Positions 36,917 through 44,173 of a stretch of 64,000 nt of DNA are shown one piece after another. The position numbers and the translations under genes are program-made. The stretch is from G965233625 sp965233625 (GTDB taxonomy: Bacteria; Planctomycetota; Planctomycetia; Pirellulales; Pirellulaceae): contig OZ247499.1 of NCBI GenBank assembly GCA_965233625.1, positions 5,828,001-5,892,000 on the forward strand. The letters are read 5' to 3'. Below the pieces are notes generated by a model. It did not search any database. It saw nothing but the letters and a program-made list of their open reading frames with translations, and had not been told where the DNA came from. Each line of letters begins with the position of its first letter. Positions within the stretch are counted from its first letter, which is position 1.

Positions 36917-37429
36917 CTACGGACCGGTGTCAATCTCTTTCAGTCCGTCAAAGTGCGTCATCATCCGGTCCGCGATCGCAATCAGCGATTTCCATTGTGA
37001 TGGAGGATGTGACCACCACTGGATTCTCCATTCCGAATGCAGATCACCAAACAGAGCGAGCTGGAACGTGGTGCCGTCGCACCCGCCCATGTTGCTGAGA
37101 TCGGGCTTTAGTGGGACGTTGAGGTTGCAAATCTCGTCAAAAAACGACGCCAATGTATCGGAGTTAGCATTAAGACGTACGAGTCCGCGAACACACTGAA
37201 CCTCTGGTGGTACGACACCGCGGTATAGGGTCCACTTATCGCCACGTTGACGCACATCCCAAGAGAAACCGTCAACGAAGGAAGGGTTACGAATGAGCTG
37301 GATACGACGAACACCTATACCGGGAGCGAAAACGTCAGCCGTAATTGAGCGTTCTTCCGACTGAGCACGGATCATGGCTTTATAGTCTTCACGTTTCTTC
37401 ATGAATTCGCGTGACTTCTTATTGCCCAT
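36917..37429 (-). CDS. Hypothetical protein
   Basis: 170-aa soluble protein starting MGNKKSREFMKKREDYKAMI with a basic helical N-terminus, then a mixed alpha/beta part (SFVDGFSWDVRQRGDKWTLY, LASFFDEICNL, SNMGGCDGTTFQLALFG, WKSLIAIADRM). A strong GGAGGT ribosome site six bases before the ATG supports it as a real gene. Conserved-looking residues (GGCDGTTF, WW) and size recall small immunity-type or phage-derived orphans, but no family is assigned. Confidence 0.7.
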   Translation of the reverse strand: MGNKKSREFMKKREDYKAMIRAQSEERSITADVFAPGIGVRRIQLIRNPSFVDGFSWDVRQRGDKWTLYRGVVPPEVQCVRGLVRLNANSDTLASFFDEICNLNVPLKPDLSNMGGCDGTTFQLALFGDLHSEWRIQWWSHPPSQWKSLIAIADRMMTHFDGLKEIDTGP

Positions 37430-37461
37430 CTATTACCTCCGTCATGCTGGGAACCATTTAG

Positions 37462-37508
37462 TTTCACTAGCAGGCCGGAACCGCACTCCGGCTTGCTGCG
37501 TGTCTTGC
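37462..37508. repeat. Hairpin repeat, copy B
   Basis: Second copy of the element at 36176-36222, with stem 37469-37479 / 37487-37497 and one G-T wobble position. Located between two minus-strand hypothetical genes; the two copies are direct repeats bracketing 36223-37461. Confidence 0.8.
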
Positions 37509-37553
37509 TACGGGCAGTAAGCCGAACTCGTAGGCCTTGCCGTAGGAACAATG

Positions 37554-38141
37554 CTAGGCGTCACCGCGGGCGTCGGTTTGCGGTATCCACTCCATAAAAG
37601 ACGTATCACAACCGCCAACCGAGACGATTCTCGAACCATGAATCAATACACCAAGGCCATGTTCGCGATCCCACGTACAGCCGAACGAAAGACCGATGTA
37701 TGCCAATCCATCACTGAAGACGCGATGAACGGTTATGCTGCCGAACGAAAGTAGCGGGAGCAATTCATTTGGCGCAGATACTTCGGGAACAAATTTTGCG
37801 GCCTCATCTGGGGGTAGGCATTCCGCGAAATCCTCACGCATCCACTCGTATTCGACATAGATTGAATGGAGTATTGAGCTGAATACGGAAGCAGCGTTGT
37901 CGGTCAGATGTTGAAACGCTGCGGTCTGTTCGGCCACCGGGCGCAAATGTCCATCCGCAGGCGAATTAACCGTTAAATAGAAGGTGCCCACACCGTCATC
38001 TTCGCACAGGTTGTAAGGGGTAGTTGATTGCAGAACTGCCCAATGCCGGAAGACGCCTTTGCCGGTGAGTTCACCACCGCGATCATTCCACGACGCCAAT
38101 GTAAGGGTCGGGAACGGCGGCATATTTATTGAGTTAGACAT
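37554..38141 (-). CDS. Hypothetical protein, possibly DUF6985-like
   Basis: 195 aa starting MSNSINMPPFPTLTLASWND. The C-terminal part SFGCTWDREHGLGVLIHGSRIVSVGGCD matches the pattern I associate with DUF6985 (F...WDxEHGxGV...vG). Before it is a beta-rich domain (GTFYLTVNS) and a helical stretch (FQHLTDNAASVFSSILHSIYVEYEWM). Function unknown. Starts at 38141 or 38123; no clear ribosome site. Forms, with the two genes downstream, a short block of orphans. Confidence 0.65.
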   Translation of the reverse strand: MSNSINMPPFPTLTLASWNDRGGELTGKGVFRHWAVLQSTTPYNLCEDDGVGTFYLTVNSPADGHLRPVAEQTAAFQHLTDNAASVFSSILHSIYVEYEWMREDFAECLPPDEAAKFVPEVSAPNELLPLLSFGSITVHRVFSDGLAYIGLSFGCTWDREHGLGVLIHGSRIVSVGGCDTSFMEWIPQTDARGDA

Positions 38142-38273
38142 TTCGAGAGACTGGCGACGCACAACATCTCTATCGACAACAACCTGCCTCATTAAACGCA
38201 AATGTGGAAACCAGGGCGCCGGTAAATTCAGTCTATCTCTCGCAGTCGCGGGATTCAATTTGCGGGGGAAGGA

Positions 38274-39083
38274 TCAAGTTGTTGGCAAGGTGGCGGTTGG
38301 CTGTTCTTTCAACCATTGCACCACGTAGTCTGCATACGCTTGCCAGATTTCCGGGAAGCGGGTGACATTGGGGATATGATTGACTTCCAGCAGATGCGGC
38401 TGCCCACCAGGTGACACGATGTAGTCATTGGCGGCGATTTCCAGACCGAAGCCCGCGGCGACTTTCCGGGTGTCCTTCACCAGCGTGCTGTCCGCGGCGG
38501 TGATCTGGGCGCGGCTGTGGTGAATGGACTTTAGCCAGTCGTCGCCGTCCAGGCGGATCTGCCACGCCTGCGGCCCGATGACGACGACGCGCACAGCTTC
38601 GCCTGGGATGAAGGGTTCGATGATTGAGTTTTCAGCCGGCGTGAAGGAGGCATCGAACCGCGATTTATTTTCGCCACAGTGCCAGTTGCCCCACTTGGCA
38701 ACGCTGGGCTGCGACGGTGCGAAATGAACGTCCGCCGAAGCAAACCCGCGGGCGGGACTGCCGAAAGCGGTGTGCTGTAACGCCCGGGCCAGACAAGGCA
38801 ATTTAAGCCGGCAATCCATCATCGCTGCCGCCTTGGGCATACAAGGACCGCCCCACAGCGCCAGGCCGGTAATCAGGTCGTGATCGTCTTCAAAGATGCC
38901 ATGAAACACGACGCTGCAGACGGGCAGCATCCGCGCCCGGCTGGCGGATTCCACCCATAACCGCCCATCCTGCACCAGGATGCGGGGAAGCATTTCGTAA
39001 CAGAGCAGGTCGTCGCCGAAGCGTTGCTGAATTTCTGCGGATTGCGGAGGGTCGAGTCCAATCAGACAGGGACGCGGTTTCAT
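38274..39083 (-). CDS. ATP-grasp-like protein
   Basis: 269 aa. The C-terminal half has the ATP-grasp order: SIIEPFIPGEAVRVVVIGPQAWQIRLDGDDW, then HHSRAQITAADSTLVKDTRKVAAGFGLEIAANDYIV and HLLEVNHIPNVTRFPEIW (metal-binding ExN). The N-terminal part has short strands and PCLARAL. Such enzymes ligate amino acids to peptides or proteins with ATP, as RimK and relatives do; the substrate is unknown. The ATG at 39083 is the first that gives a compact protein; the frame is open further upstream but runs into the promoter of the divergent oxygenase gene. Confidence 0.72.
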   Translation of the reverse strand: MKPRPCLIGLDPPQSAEIQQRFGDDLLCYEMLPRILVQDGRLWVESASRARMLPVCSVVFHGIFEDDHDLITGLALWGGPCMPKAAAMMDCRLKLPCLARALQHTAFGSPARGFASADVHFAPSQPSVAKWGNWHCGENKSRFDASFTPAENSIIEPFIPGEAVRVVVIGPQAWQIRLDGDDWLKSIHHSRAQITAADSTLVKDTRKVAAGFGLEIAANDYIVSPGGQPHLLEVNHIPNVTRFPEIWQAYADYVVQWLKEQPTATLPTT

Positions 39084-39272
39084 GGATTTTTCGCGGTTGA
39101 CGGAAGGTGCGTTTGCAGGGCGACGCTCGCCCTGCCCGTCAGGACGGAGGCGAAGTGGGCGGTTCAGGTTCGTAGTGCTGGCGGCGATCTGCCTGGTTTG
39201 GATACATCGCGAACATCCGCCGGTTTTTCGCGTCTTTCTGAGTGTTGCATCACCCATCCAAAGGAATCTGGT

Positions 39273-39824
39273 ATGCCTGAGTATCACTTTGTGACGGAGC
39301 AGATTTTTACCGTCACCGGTTTCTTCACCCCAGACGAATGCGACGCGGTGATCAAGCTGGGCGAAGACATGGGCTTTGCCGAGGCGCCGGTCACCACACG
39401 CAGCGGGCCGGTGATGCGAAAGGATATCCGCAATAACGAGCGGGTGATGTTCGATGACACGGCACGCGCCGCGGAACTTTATGACCGCATGACGGACTAT
39501 ATTCCGTTGCGGATTGCCAACCGCACCGCCTGCGGGCTGAACGAACGGCTGCGGATGTACCGTTACGACGTGGGGCAGCAGTTTGACTGGCACCGTGACG
39601 GCTATTTCAAACGCGACAATGGCGAGCGCAGCCTGTTAACCTTTATGGTCTACCTGAACGACGATTTCACCGGCGGCGAAACCACCGTCGACGGCCATAC
39701 CATCGCCCCGCAGAAAGGCATGGCGCTGTTTTTCGTCCATACACTGCTTCATAAAGGGCAGCCCGTTACCGCGGGGCGGAAGTATGTGCTACGCTCGGAT
39801 GTGATGTACAGCCCGCCCGAGTAA
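39273..39824 (+). CDS. 2OG-Fe(II) oxygenase (prolyl 4-hydroxylase-like)
   Basis: 183 aa. Double-stranded beta-helix with iron ligands His107 and Asp109 (DWHRDGYF) and His160 (LLHKGQ), and a basic 2-oxoglutarate contact a few residues later (GRKYVLRSDV). The N-terminal FFTPDECDAVIKLGE and LRMYRYDVGQQF, and MVYLNDDFTGGET, are typical of P4H-type enzymes. It would hydroxylate a protein or amino acid using 2-oxoglutarate, O2 and Fe(II). AAGGA precedes the ATG by eight bases. It is followed, 27 bp later, by an S1-domain gene on the same strand, and is divergent from the ATP-grasp gene. Confidence 0.9.
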   Translation: MPEYHFVTEQIFTVTGFFTPDECDAVIKLGEDMGFAEAPVTTRSGPVMRKDIRNNERVMFDDTARAAELYDRMTDYIPLRIANRTACGLNERLRMYRYDVGQQFDWHRDGYFKRDNGERSLLTFMVYLNDDFTGGETTVDGHTIAPQKGMALFFVHTLLHKGQPVTAGRKYVLRSDVMYSPPE

Positions 39825-39851
39825 TAGGCAGGCCAGCCTAAGGAATTGCGG

Positions 39852-40343
39852 ATGCGTTGCGGCGATATTATCGAAGTACAGGTCACCCGCGTTGAAGCTT
39901 ACGGCGTGTTTGTAAAACACGGCGACACGCCGGGACTGATCCTGATTCCTGAACTTTCGTGGCAGAGAATCCGCCACCCGTCCGACGTGGCGCAAGTTGG
40001 CAATACGTTGCGCTGCAAAGTGCTACGTGTGCCGGAAGACTCCGGCACAGAGAGTCCGCAGTTTGTTGGCTCCGTCAAACAGGTGCACCCGGAGCACAAT
40101 CCGTGGCGCGACCCTGAGGTTTTTCAGCCGGGCGTTATCTTCACAGGGCCGGTCACCAACTGCACCAGCTACGGCTATTTCGTCGAGCATCCGCGCGGCG
40201 TTCTGGCGTTGTTGCACGTGGTGGATGTTCCGGCCGGCGTGAGCTTTGCCGAAGGCGAAACGCTGCAGGTGGTGGTCAGCGAATGCGATGTCGAGGCGCT
40301 GAAGGTGCGGGTGCGTTTGCACCAGGAGGACGCCGCGTCTTAG
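39852..40343 (+). CDS. Protein with two S1-like RNA-binding domains
   Basis: 163 aa with two short OB folds: CGDIIEVQVTRVEAYGVFVKHG...GLILIPELS and FQPGVIFTGPVTNCTSYGYFVEHP...ALLHVVDVP, the S1 pattern. It likely binds RNA or the ribosome. Start at 39852 has AGGA at nine bases; a TTG two codons up is an alternative. Co-directional with the oxygenase gene, so the oxygenase may act on this or on ribosomal proteins; no direct evidence. Its stop overlaps the convergent ExbD-like gene's stop. Confidence 0.82.
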   Translation: MRCGDIIEVQVTRVEAYGVFVKHGDTPGLILIPELSWQRIRHPSDVAQVGNTLRCKVLRVPEDSGTESPQFVGSVKQVHPEHNPWRDPEVFQPGVIFTGPVTNCTSYGYFVEHPRGVLALLHVVDVPAGVSFAEGETLQVVVSECDVEALKVRVRLHQEDAAS

Positions 40344-40765
40344 TTCTTCGCTTTCTTTTTCCGCTTCGCTTCTTTCCCATCTGGCTTGACGACTTTGAAG
40401 AGCAGATCATCAACATTTTCCTGTTGCATCAGGCTGGTCAACTCCGCCATACGTTTCCAGGTGACGTGCGGTTCTGCACTGAGAACTACTTTGCGGGCTT
40501 TGGTCTTGCGGACAATTTTCTTTAACAGTTCCAGTGAAACCTGGGTTCCGTTGACGTAGATGCGCTGTTCATCGCGGACGTAGACTTGCAGTTCGTGGCG
40601 AAGCTTCTCGTCCTTGGCCTGCTGCCTGGCGACAACCTTTGCCAGGGTTGCATCCGCCGCGCCGCCGACGGTTCTCTGCGACGCCCGCAGCTGCTGTGGC
40701 TGCGCATCATCCGCTGCCACCATACACGCCGCCAGCATCCACACGATACCTGTTGCCTGAATCAT
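40340..40765 (-). CDS. Secreted ExbD/TolR periplasmic-domain-like protein
   Basis: 141 aa with a short signal-like N-terminus (TGIVWMLAACMVAADDA). Residues ~60-130 resemble the periplasmic part of ExbD/TolR: LQVYVRDEQRIYVNGTQVSLELL, KKIVRKTKARKVVLSAEPHVTWKRMAEL, MQQENVDDLLFKV. The usual single transmembrane anchor and Asp in it are missing, so it cannot work as a proton-driven ExbD and may be a free relative. Highly basic C-terminus. Assigned by pattern only. Confidence 0.5.
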   Translation of the reverse strand: MIQATGIVWMLAACMVAADDAQPQQLRASQRTVGGAADATLAKVVARQQAKDEKLRHELQVYVRDEQRIYVNGTQVSLELLKKIVRKTKARKVVLSAEPHVTWKRMAELTSLMQQENVDDLLFKVVKPDGKEAKRKKKAKN

Positions 40766-40883
40766 CGAATTTTCCCCTGGTTAGATCGTTACGATAGAAG
40801 AAACAGATTCCGCACGTTGCGGCATATGCTGAAAAATCAAGTATAAGGGATTTCTTCCACATTTCGCTGGAGATGTTACGGGC

Positions 40884-41372
40884 ATGAACAAACAGCACTT
40901 TCTTACCGCGATTGCAGCCGACCCATGCAACAGCGCACTACGGCTGCAATTTGCCGACTGGCTGGAAGAACGGGGCGACCCCCTGGCCGTATTGTGGCGG
41001 CAACCGCAGACGCCCATCGCCATCGCGGGCAATTACGGCGTTGTTAACGGCAGAGTATTCCCGTGGAGGTATGGTGTTCAGCCACGCGGCGACGGCAGCA
41101 GTTTCACGCCAACCTCCCACGAAGATGGTGACGGCGCTTCCTACAGTAGGAGGCTTCATTCAGACGGCGATGGCGGCTACAGGTTCGGAAGTGGCAACGG
41201 AAGCGGCCACGGCTGGGGCGTGGGCGTTGCATCAGGAAAAGGTTGTGGCGACGGCGTCTGCTTCGGTGACAATCGAGGCGATGGCGCCATGCCCACCAGC
41301 CCATTCATTCAATTCGCACAGCCGCAACCCTTGCATTACGCCGGAACATGCCAAGACAGCGGCAGCGATTGA
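40884..41372 (+). CDS. TIGR02996 domain protein with Gly-Asp repeats (1 of 3)
   Basis: 162 aa. N-terminal TIGR02996 domain (NKQHFLTAIAADPCNSALRL then QFADWLEERGDP), a middle Gln/Pro-rich part, then Gly/Asp/Ser-rich low complexity (HEDGDGASYS, HSDGDGGYRFGSGNGSGHG, GCGDGVCFGDNRGDG). No DUF6948-like C-terminal domain is present. First of three tandem genes. Confidence 0.85.
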   Translation: MNKQHFLTAIAADPCNSALRLQFADWLEERGDPLAVLWRQPQTPIAIAGNYGVVNGRVFPWRYGVQPRGDGSSFTPTSHEDGDGASYSRRLHSDGDGGYRFGSGNGSGHGWGVGVASGKGCGDGVCFGDNRGDGAMPTSPFIQFAQPQPLHYAGTCQDSGSD

Positions 41373-41435
41373 GCCATTTCTCAACACAGATGTTTGAAGC
41401 GTCGAGATCAGCAAACGTCCGCCGCAAAGTGCCTT

Positions 41436-41801
41436 ATGCCCACACGCCAGCAATTTCTTAAAGCCATCAACGCGGATCCCCACAACGTCGCTCTGAGGCT
41501 GCAATTTGCCGACTGGCTGGAAGAGCAGGGTGATCCGTTGTGTGACGAGTGGCGGATGGTGACAGTACACTTTCTTTTGCGCCCGGACTGCTTTGAAACA
41601 GTTTTCGACGGATTTGAAGAAGGATATAACTTCGGTGACGGGCCCGCCTATGGGTACGGTTCCGGAGATGGCGACGGCTACGGCCATGGCGAAGGTGATG
41701 AAGATGGGAACGGCCATGGCGATGGATACTGGTGCGAGTTTGGACAGGGTAACGGCGATGGTGGTGGATTTAGTATCGACCGGGGAGATTCCAACGACTG
41801 A
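41436..41801 (+). CDS. TIGR02996 domain protein with Gly-Asp repeats (2 of 3)
   Basis: 121 aa. TIGR02996 domain (TRQQFLKAINADPHNVALRL, QFADWLEEQGDP) followed by YGSGDGDGYGHGEGDEDG and similar Gly/Asp/Tyr/His repeats to the C-terminus. The DNA from the ATG through the domain is almost identical to the third gene (41849), so this pair duplicated recently. Start at 41436 is fixed by that match (both begin AAAGTGCCTT-ATG). Confidence 0.85.
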   Translation: MPTRQQFLKAINADPHNVALRLQFADWLEEQGDPLCDEWRMVTVHFLLRPDCFETVFDGFEEGYNFGDGPAYGYGSGDGDGYGHGEGDEDGNGHGDGYWCEFGQGNGDGGGFSIDRGDSND

Positions 41802-41848
41802 AGTAGAGGAGGTTACGCCCAAACAACGTTTTGGCCAGAAAGTGCCTT

Positions 41849-42208
41849 ATGCCCACACGCCAGCAATTTCTTAACGCCATCAACGCGGCGCCCGACAACG
41901 TCGCTCTCAGGCTGCAATTCGCCGACATGCTGGAAGAGCAGGGTGATCCGATGTGTGAAGAGTGGCGGAAACCTATATCTCTGCTCTTGCGGGAAGAGCC
42001 CGAAGACGGCTCTCTAAGGGTTTACCTAGAATTCGGTAGGAGAGGGGGCGATGGCTGTGGCGACGGATGGTGGAGCGACTATGGCGATGGAATTGGCGGC
42101 GGCCGGTACGGCGATGGTGTTGGCAACGGCGAGGATGTGATGCCAACTGGTCCAAGTGGGGATGGAAGTGGGAATGGTAGCCTCTACTTTCGCGTCCAAG
42201 GTCCATAA
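41849..42208 (+). CDS. TIGR02996 domain protein with Gly-Asp repeats (3 of 3)
   Basis: 119 aa. Near-identical first 40 residues to gene 2 (TRQQFLNAINAAPDNVALRL, QFADMLEEQGDP), then Gly/Asp-rich RRGGDGCGDGWWSDYGDG and GDGVGNGEDV, GDGSGNGSLYFRV. The repeat tails differ in length and sequence between the three genes, as expected for a fast-evolving low-complexity region. Followed by the tRNA gene terminator on the opposite strand. Confidence 0.83.
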   Translation: MPTRQQFLNAINAAPDNVALRLQFADMLEEQGDPMCEEWRKPISLLLREEPEDGSLRVYLEFGRRGGDGCGDGWWSDYGDGIGGGRYGDGVGNGEDVMPTGPSGDGSGNGSLYFRVQGP

Positions 42209-42243
42209 CGAATTCGTATCCTGGTAGGCCCTGGACCTCAAAA

Positions 42244-42269
42244 CGAAAAAACCCCGGACGTACCGGGGT
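42244..42269 (-). terminator. Rho-independent terminator of tRNA-Val
   Basis: Seven-bp perfect stem (42251-42257 with 42263-42269, loop of 5) followed on the minus strand by T tract (complement of the A run at 42246-42250). It lies 30 bp beyond the 3' end of the minus-strand tRNA. Confidence 0.88.
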
Positions 42270-42298
42270 ATTCTTGTGTTTACCGTGAAACGGTGTAG

Positions 42299-42373
42299 TG
42301 GGCGCTGAGGGACTCGAACCCCCGACCCTCTCGGTGTAAACGAGATGCTCTAAACCAACTGAGCTAAGCGCCC
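42299..42373 (-). tRNA. tRNA-Val (anticodon UAC)
   Basis: The minus strand folds into a full cloverleaf: acceptor GGGCGCT/AGCGCCC (7 bp), D arm GCTC...GAGC, anticodon stem TCTCG/CGAGA with loop TTTACAC giving anticodon UAC, T arm GGGGG-TTCGAGT-CCCTC, discriminator A. CCA is not encoded. A terminator follows at 42244-42269. Confidence 0.97.
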
Positions 42374-42547
42374 TGATTGTATTGAAAGGAGGGATAGTTG
42401 GCCGGTTAGGTTCGGCCCTTTTTTGTATCCTTCCGTTCAGGTAGTGTAATCGTAGTACGCCGCCCGTTTTCCGTCAATCCGGCGGTGGCGGTCGTTGTTG
42501 CTTTTTTGCCAGGCGTTTTTTGCGGTTGCGAAGTTGAGGTTGGTTTG

Positions 42548-43453
42548 ATGCAGTGGGGCATTGCGTTGCTGCTGGCAGCGCATCTGATCTGTGTGGGCGT
42601 GGCTGCCGTGGCGCCGCTGTGGAGCGTGTGGTGGGAAATCCGCGATGCGCGGCAGGCGCCGGGGGCAGCAGCGGCGGGGCGGTTCCTGTCCTTAGCTGCG
42701 GTGGCACTGATGCTGCTGGGGGCGGTTTTTGGTGTGCTTGTCGGGCTGCTGCGATGGGATGCAGAGCTGGCGGGTGCGATTTCTGCGGCCCGTAGCCGCG
42801 TGTTTTACGGCGTGCTGGAAGTTGTGTTCTCGCTGGTGCTGCTGGTCGGGCATGCGGTGTGGTGGCGGCTGGATGTGCGGCCTGCCGCCTGGCGCCGGGG
42901 GCTGCGGTATTTTCTGGCGTTTCTGGCGGGTACGAATCTGCTGTACCATTTTCCGCTGCTTTTCTACGTGTTGGCGGAAATGCAACGCAGTGGCGAATAT
43001 GCAGAAACGCTTACTTCGGCCCAGTTCCGCGGCCTGATGCTGCAACCGCTGGTTCTGGCCCGCACGCTGCACTTCTCGCTGGCGGCTGTTATCACGACAG
43101 GCGCGGTGGCGATGCTGTGGGCGGCCCGCCGGGCTGACTGGGATGAAGATCACAAGGTCACGGCGATTACCGGCTCGCGATTGGCGTTTGGCGCCACGGT
43201 TCTGCAGTTGCCCACGGGGCTGTGGGTCTTCATGCAATTGCCGGCGACCCAGCAGAACGCCATGCTGGGCGGCAATGTGGTTTCCGTGTGTGCGATGGCG
43301 GCTTCGATGCTGTGCGTGCTGGGGATGCTGCACTTTCTTTCCGCCACGGCTTTGGGCGACGCGACACGCCGTAACTCGCTGTTAGGCGTGCTGCTGATTG
43401 TGCTGACCGTGGTGCTCATGACCGTGTCGAAGCATTTCGCCCTGGCCGGTTAG
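42548..43453 (+). CDS. Polytopic membrane protein with conserved-looking histidines
   Basis: 301 aa, eight or so hydrophobic segments (for example residues 3-25, 45-68, 85-105, 118-140, 165-190, 205-225, 238-262, 275-298). Several histidines lie within or at the ends of helices (AAHL, VGHAVWW, LLYHFPLLF, RTLHFSL), which could ligate heme as in cytochrome bd or b-type proteins; that is inference. GAGG stands nine bases before the ATG at 42548. Function not recognised. Confidence 0.75.
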   Translation: MQWGIALLLAAHLICVGVAAVAPLWSVWWEIRDARQAPGAAAAGRFLSLAAVALMLLGAVFGVLVGLLRWDAELAGAISAARSRVFYGVLEVVFSLVLLVGHAVWWRLDVRPAAWRRGLRYFLAFLAGTNLLYHFPLLFYVLAEMQRSGEYAETLTSAQFRGLMLQPLVLARTLHFSLAAVITTGAVAMLWAARRADWDEDHKVTAITGSRLAFGATVLQLPTGLWVFMQLPATQQNAMLGGNVVSVCAMAASMLCVLGMLHFLSATALGDATRRNSLLGVLLIVLTVVLMTVSKHFALAG

Positions 43454-43497
43454 GACGAAACTGTTGGCGGACAACGCCTGCGATGCTCGCCTGATTA

Positions 43498-43875
43498 TCA
43501 GGGAGCGATGTAGCCGACGCTTTGTAACCGCTGCGGAAGGCGCACCGGCACGGGGACGGTTAGCTCTCCATAGGGCGTGCTGATGACGGCGCCGGCTTGC
43601 AGATAGTGCATCAACAGGGCCAGCCGCACTTGCCCGGTCCACACCTCCGGGTGCTGAGTGGCGTATTCGCGGTCGCCCAGAACGGTCTCGCCGTCGATGG
43701 AGAGAAAACGCGGGCTGAAGGCGGTCTGTTGCGTATCGCGTCCGTGGGTGTTGGCCTGGCAGTATACCGCGGGAAGATCCAACGGCCCGGCATTATCGTG
43801 AATCGTCAGTTCCACAATAAAGCAGGGCCGCATCGCGCGGATTTTGTAGACACCGTGCAATTCCAGGGATGGCAT
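43498..43875 (-). CDS. Hypothetical protein
   Basis: 125-aa beta-rich soluble protein (MPSLELHGVYKIRAMRPCFI, LTIHDNAGPL, AVYCQANTHG). A GAAGGTG ribosome site seven bases before the ATG supports it. No family recognised; it converges with the membrane protein gene 45 bp away. Confidence 0.7.
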   Translation of the reverse strand: MPSLELHGVYKIRAMRPCFIVELTIHDNAGPLDLPAVYCQANTHGRDTQQTAFSPRFLSIDGETVLGDREYATQHPEVWTGQVRLALLMHYLQAGAVISTPYGELTVPVPVRLPQRLQSVGYIAP

Positions 43876-44173
43876 TTACGCACCTTCAAACTTCAAATCA
43901 GTTGAGCCAGACGGGGCTCGCCCTCACAGACAAGCCCCATCCATGATACGGCTTCAACCGATGCAAAAAAGCCTGGCGCCTTCAACAATTGCACGTGCAG
44001 GGCGAATAGAAACCGCAGTGGCGTTATCGAATTTGCCGCCTTGCTACGTTATAATCACCGTCTTGCACAGCTTTGTTGAGGGGAAGCTTTTCTAAACATG
44101 TGCCTATATGCAATCGCCGAACCACTGAGTTCCGCACCCGTTCGCTGAAAAACTTTCCTGGCTGGAGTCCGGC

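Noticed and set aside
39083..39593. Upstream extension of the ATP-grasp-like frame on the minus strand
   Set aside because: It would run through the start and body of the divergent oxygenase gene, which has a strong ribosome site and intact motifs.
40884..42208. Reading the repeated GGCGATGG units as a CRISPR-like or VNTR array
   Set aside because: The repeats are irregular, lie in frame within protein-coding Gly-Asp tails and lack spacers.
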